A stretch of 6,609 nt of DNA from Deltaproteobacteria bacterium (GTDB taxonomy: Bacteria > Desulfobacterota > Desulfarculia > Adiutricales > Adiutricaceae), in the NCBI GenBank assembly GCA_031288745.1, contig JAITQT010000063.1:1-6609 (forward strand). The letters are read 5' to 3'. Below, piece after piece: positions 4,222 to 6,609 of the stretch; position 1 is the first letter of the stretch, and each line of letters starts with the position of its first letter. The notes beneath the pieces were generated by a model, which saw only the letters and a list, made by a program, of their open reading frames with translations, had not been told where the DNA came from and did not search any database. Position numbers and translations under genes: made by a program.

Positions 4222-6318
4222 GCTCGACAGGCATCAATAGCCAACACCCGCAACATTGGCATTATCGCTCATATTGACGCTGGTAAGACGACTACTAGCG
4301 AGCGCGTCTTGTTTTACACCGGCGTTTCCCAAAAGATAGGGGAGGTTCACGACGGTCAGGCGGTCATGGATTGGATGGCCCAAGAGCAAGAAAGGGGCAT
4401 TACCATCACCTCGGCGGCCACGACCTGTTTTTGGCGTGATCGCCGCATAAATCTCATTGACACGCCCGGTCACGTTGATTTTACTATCGAGGTGGAAAGA
4501 AGCCTTAGGGTTCTCGACGGGGCCGTGGCCGTCTTTTGCGCCGTGGGTGGAGTTCAGCCCCAATCGGAGACGGTATGGCGGCAGGCCGACCGCTACGGGG
4601 TGCCCCGCATTGCCTTTATTAATAAGATGGATAGGCTGGGTGCTGATCATCAAAAGTGCCTTAAGGAAATCAAAGAGCGCCTGGCGGCCAATCCTGTTCT
4701 TTTGCAGCTCCCCATTGGCCAAGAAGAAAAGTTCGAAGGACTTATAGATCTTTTGGAGATGAAGGCCCTAAGATATTCTAAAGATCCAAATGATCCTTCG
4801 CGCTATGATATTGGCCCTATTCCTGATGATCTTTTAGAGTCAGCTAAGGCCTCTCGCCTTCAAATAGTAGAAACCTTAGCCGAGCTAGACGATAATTTAA
4901 TTGAAGACTTTTTAGAAGGCCGCGAGGTCTCTAGCGAACGCTTAAGGGCCTCTTTACGGTCGGCTACTATAAATCTTAAGTGCGCTCCGGTCCTTTTGGG
5001 TTCAGCTTTTAAAAATAAAGGCGTTCAGCCCCTTTTGGATGCTGTAGTCGATTATTTGCCCTCTCCGGCCGATATTAAGCCCGTGGTTGGCTTAGGGCCC
5101 GATAAAGAGCAGGTGGAAAGACCAGCTGACGATTCGGCCCCCTTTTCGGCCTTGGCCTTTAAACTTATGAGCGACCCTTACGTGGGCCATCTTACCTTTC
5201 TACGCGTCTATAGCGGCTCTCTTAAGTCGGGCGATCAAGTCTTTAACTCAAGTCGCAACGCTCGGGAAAAGATTGGCCGTTTACTTAAGATGCATGCCAA
5301 TAAGCGCGAAGAAATTAAAGAGGCCTGGGCAGGGGATATCGTGGCTGCGGTTGGTTTAAGGAATTCTTCTACGGGAGATACCTTGTGTGACGAAGCCAAA
5401 CCCTTAGTTTTAGAGCAGATGCATATCCCCGAACCGGTTATTCACATCGCCTTAACCCCTAAAAATAAGGACGAAGCTGATAAACTGGGAGCGGCCTTAG
5501 GTAAATTAGCCTCAGAAGACCCCTCCTTTAGGGTGCGCACTGATCAAGAGACAGGGGAGACGGTCGTCTCCGGCATGGGCGAGCTGCACTTAGAAATTAT
5601 TGCCGATCGCCTTATCCGAGAATTTAAGGTGGCCGCTAACTTAGGGGCCCCTCAGGTGGCCTACCGCGAAACTATTACTAAGACAGTGGAAGTTGAGGGC
5701 CGGCACGTGAGGCAAACTGGCGGCCGGGGGCAATATGGGCACGTCTGGTTAAGGTTAGAGCCATTAGAAATAGGCTCAGGCGTGGTTTATGAAACAGCCG
5801 TGGTTGGTGGTACCGTGCCTAAGGAATATCACTCGGCCGTTGGCGAGGGTATAGTGGAGGCTGCAGCCAAGGGTGGCGTCAGGGCGGGCTTTCCAGTGAC
5901 GGATGTGAAAATTACCTTATTTGACGGCTCTTATCACGACGTTGATTCTTCAGAAATGGCCTTTGCCATTGCCGGCTCTTTGGGTTTTAAAGAGGGCCTT
6001 AAAAAGGCAGGTTCGATTATCTTAGAGCCCATTATGGCCCTTGAGGTAGTTACCCCTGAGGACTACGTCGGTGACGTGATAGGCGATCTTAGCTCTCGTC
6101 GCGGTAAGGTATCAGCCCTCGAATCTTTGGGCGGCTCGCGCATAGTAAAGTGCGAGGCCCCGTTAGCTTCTATGTTCGGATATTCTACTGAGCTTCGTAG
6201 CCGTACTCAGGGTCGGGCTACCTTTAGTATGCAGTTCGGCTCCTATCAACCTTTGCCCGAGCAGGTGGCCACCGAGGTGGTCGCTCAGAGACAAGCCCAG
6301 CGGGAAGGTCAGAGATAA
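4219..6318 (+). CDS. fusA: Elongation factor G (EF-G)
   Basis: EF-G is the GTPase that drives translocation of tRNA and mRNA through the ribosome and, with RRF, splits ribosomes. The 699-residue protein is full length. GTPase motifs: AHIDAGKT (17-24), RGITIT (59-64), DTPGH (81-85), NKMD (135-138), GSA (261-263). Domain II follows (about 306-390), then domain III with SGMGELHLEII (451-461), domain IV with GGRGQYGHVW (501-510) and YHDVDSSEMAF (572-582), and domain V with LEPIMALEVVTPEDYVGDVI (602-621). All expected motifs are intact, indicating the housekeeping type. The start is TTG: AAAGGA (4207-4212) lies six bases upstream, the N-terminus MARQASIANTRNIGIIAHID aligns with the family, and no in-frame ATG precedes the P-loop. 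It is 121 bases from tuf. Confidence 0.98.
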   Translation: MARQASIANTRNIGIIAHIDAGKTTTSERVLFYTGVSQKIGEVHDGQAVMDWMAQEQERGITITSAATTCFWRDRRINLIDTPGHVDFTIEVERSLRVLDGAVAVFCAVGGVQPQSETVWRQADRYGVPRIAFINKMDRLGADHQKCLKEIKERLAANPVLLQLPIGQEEKFEGLIDLLEMKALRYSKDPNDPSRYDIGPIPDDLLESAKASRLQIVETLAELDDNLIEDFLEGREVSSERLRASLRSATINLKCAPVLLGSAFKNKGVQPLLDAVVDYLPSPADIKPVVGLGPDKEQVERPADDSAPFSALAFKLMSDPYVGHLTFLRVYSGSLKSGDQVFNSSRNAREKIGRLLKMHANKREEIKEAWAGDIVAAVGLRNSSTGDTLCDEAKPLVLEQMHIPEPVIHIALTPKNKDEADKLGAALGKLASEDPSFRVRTDQETGETVVSGMGELHLEIIADRLIREFKVAANLGAPQVAYRETITKTVEVEGRHVRQTGGRGQYGHVWLRLEPLEIGSGVVYETAVVGGTVPKEYHSAVGEGIVEAAAKGGVRAGFPVTDVKITLFDGSYHDVDSSEMAFAIAGSLGFKEGLKKAGSIILEPIMALEVVTPEDYVGDVIGDLSSRRGKVSALESLGGSRIVKCEAPLASMFGYSTELRSRTQGRATFSMQFGSYQPLPEQVATEVVAQRQAQREGQR

Positions 6319-6329
6319 TATACGCTCAT

Positions 6330-6360
6330 AATTTAAATTTTTAGTTTAAGTATTTAAATT
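6330..6360. repeat. A/T inverted repeat between fusA and tuf
   Basis: AATTTAAAT (6330-6338) and ATTTAAATT (6352-6360) form a perfect nine-pair A/U stem with a 13-nt loop, starting 12 bases after the fusA stop. It has no G/C and no following U run, so it would be a weak terminator. Its right end overlaps the -35 box of the promoter-like pair at 6359, so it may act as upstream A/T DNA instead. Confidence 0.35.
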
Positions 6361-6388
6361 AACAAAGCTGCGCAAAGCTAATTATATT
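6359..6388 (+). promoter_or_regulatory. Probable tuf promoter
   Basis: TTAACA (6359-6364) and TATATT (6383-6388) are separated by 18 nt; each box differs from the sigma70 consensus at one position. Transcription would start near 6395, about 45 bases before tuf. A separate promoter would let EF-Tu be made in excess over EF-G, as is usual. Confidence 0.5.
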
Positions 6389-6439
6389 CAATCATTTTTT
6401 TTGTAAAAAACCCAAGCGTTTTTCTATCGGAGGCTCATA

Positions 6440-6609
6440 ATGGCCAAAAAGAAGTTTGACCGTTCCAAACCCCACGTTAACGTCGGCACCATAGGTCACA
6501 TCGATCACGGCAAAACCACTCTCACCGCGGCCATCACCTTGGTGCTCTCTAAGGCCGGCGGCGGCGAGTACGTGCCCTTCGATCAAATCGACAAAGCGCC
6601 CGAGGAAAA
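6440..6609 (+). CDS. tuf: Elongation factor Tu, N-terminal part (cut by window edge)
   Basis: EF-Tu carries aminoacyl-tRNA to the ribosomal A site as a GTP complex. Only the first 56 codons of roughly 400 are in the window. They start MAKKKFDRSKPHVNVGTIGH and include the P-loop GHIDHGKT (residues 19-26) and the VPFDQIDKAPEE stretch leading into the switch region. The isoleucine in GHIDHGKT and the FDQIDKAPEE wording are what I associate with Desulfobacterota-type EF-Tu. A strong GGAGG (6429-6433) six bases upstream fixes the ATG. Third codon positions are strongly C-rich (GTC, AAC, ATC, ACC, GGC), more than in fusA, as expected for the most abundant protein of the cell. Confidence 0.97.
   Translation, partial: MAKKKFDRSKPHVNVGTIGHIDHGKTTLTAAITLVLSKAGGGEYVPFDQIDKAPEE

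Noticed and set aside
4234..4722. 162-codon reading frame on the minus strand inside fusA
   Set aside because: It lies fully within the conserved EF-G GTPase domain, has no recognisable motif, and is the usual antisense shadow of a biased gene.
4457..4747. 96-codon plus-strand frame inside fusA
   Set aside because: It overlaps the EF-G frame in another phase through essential GTPase motifs and resembles no family.
6392..6586. 64-codon minus-strand frame over the tuf start
   Set aside because: It is antisense to the conserved EF-Tu N-terminus and its P-loop region, with no independent support.

Overview
The window carries a bacterial str-type translation block on the + strand: tilS (tRNA-Ile lysidine synthetase), then rpsL (S12), rpsG (S7), fusA (EF-G) and the first 56 codons of tuf (EF-Tu), which runs off the right edge. 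A short gene end of uncertain identity, possibly the C-terminus of a transposase, lies at the left edge. The EF-Tu N-terminus (GHIDHGKT P-loop, then VPFDQIDKAPEE) and the other proteins look most like Desulfobacterota/Deltaproteobacteria; this is an impression from remembered sequences, not a search. Coding bases make up only about two thirds of the window, which is low for a bacterium and would fit a host-associated or genome-reducing lineage (inference).

Layout: 3-233 gene end; 234-919 noncoding; 920-1990 tilS; 1991-2575 noncoding, with an A/T palindrome, a consensus-like sigma70 promoter, a highly foldable stretch of about 325 nt and a terminator-like hairpin; 2576-2947 rpsL; 2948-3295 noncoding; 3296-3766 rpsG; 3767-4218 noncoding; 4219-6318 fusA (TTG start); 6319-6439 noncoding with a promoter-like pair; 6440 onward tuf.

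The proteins are ordinary; the gaps between them are not. In most bacteria rpsL, rpsG, fusA and tuf are packed with tens of bases between them. Here the rpsL-rpsG and rpsG-fusA gaps are 348 and 452 bases. The gaps before tilS and before rpsG contain diverged copies of one element of about 205-225 nt. A 45-nt core is 38/45 identical without gaps. It is followed by an unconserved 28-nt spacer of identical length, then an 8-bp hairpin whose 3' arm is a Shine-Dalgarno-like purine run, then ATGTCAATA. The last module (purine-arm hairpin plus ATGTTAAT) also precedes rpsL. This suggests a family of structured 5' leaders or a dispersed element that places a masked ribosome-binding site and a start codon in front of translation genes. 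Together with the promoter-RNA-terminator unit before rpsL, it is the most interesting content of the window.

Functionally, S12, S7, EF-G and EF-Tu build and drive the elongating ribosome, and TilS makes the lysidine needed to read AUA codons, so all recognised genes serve translation.
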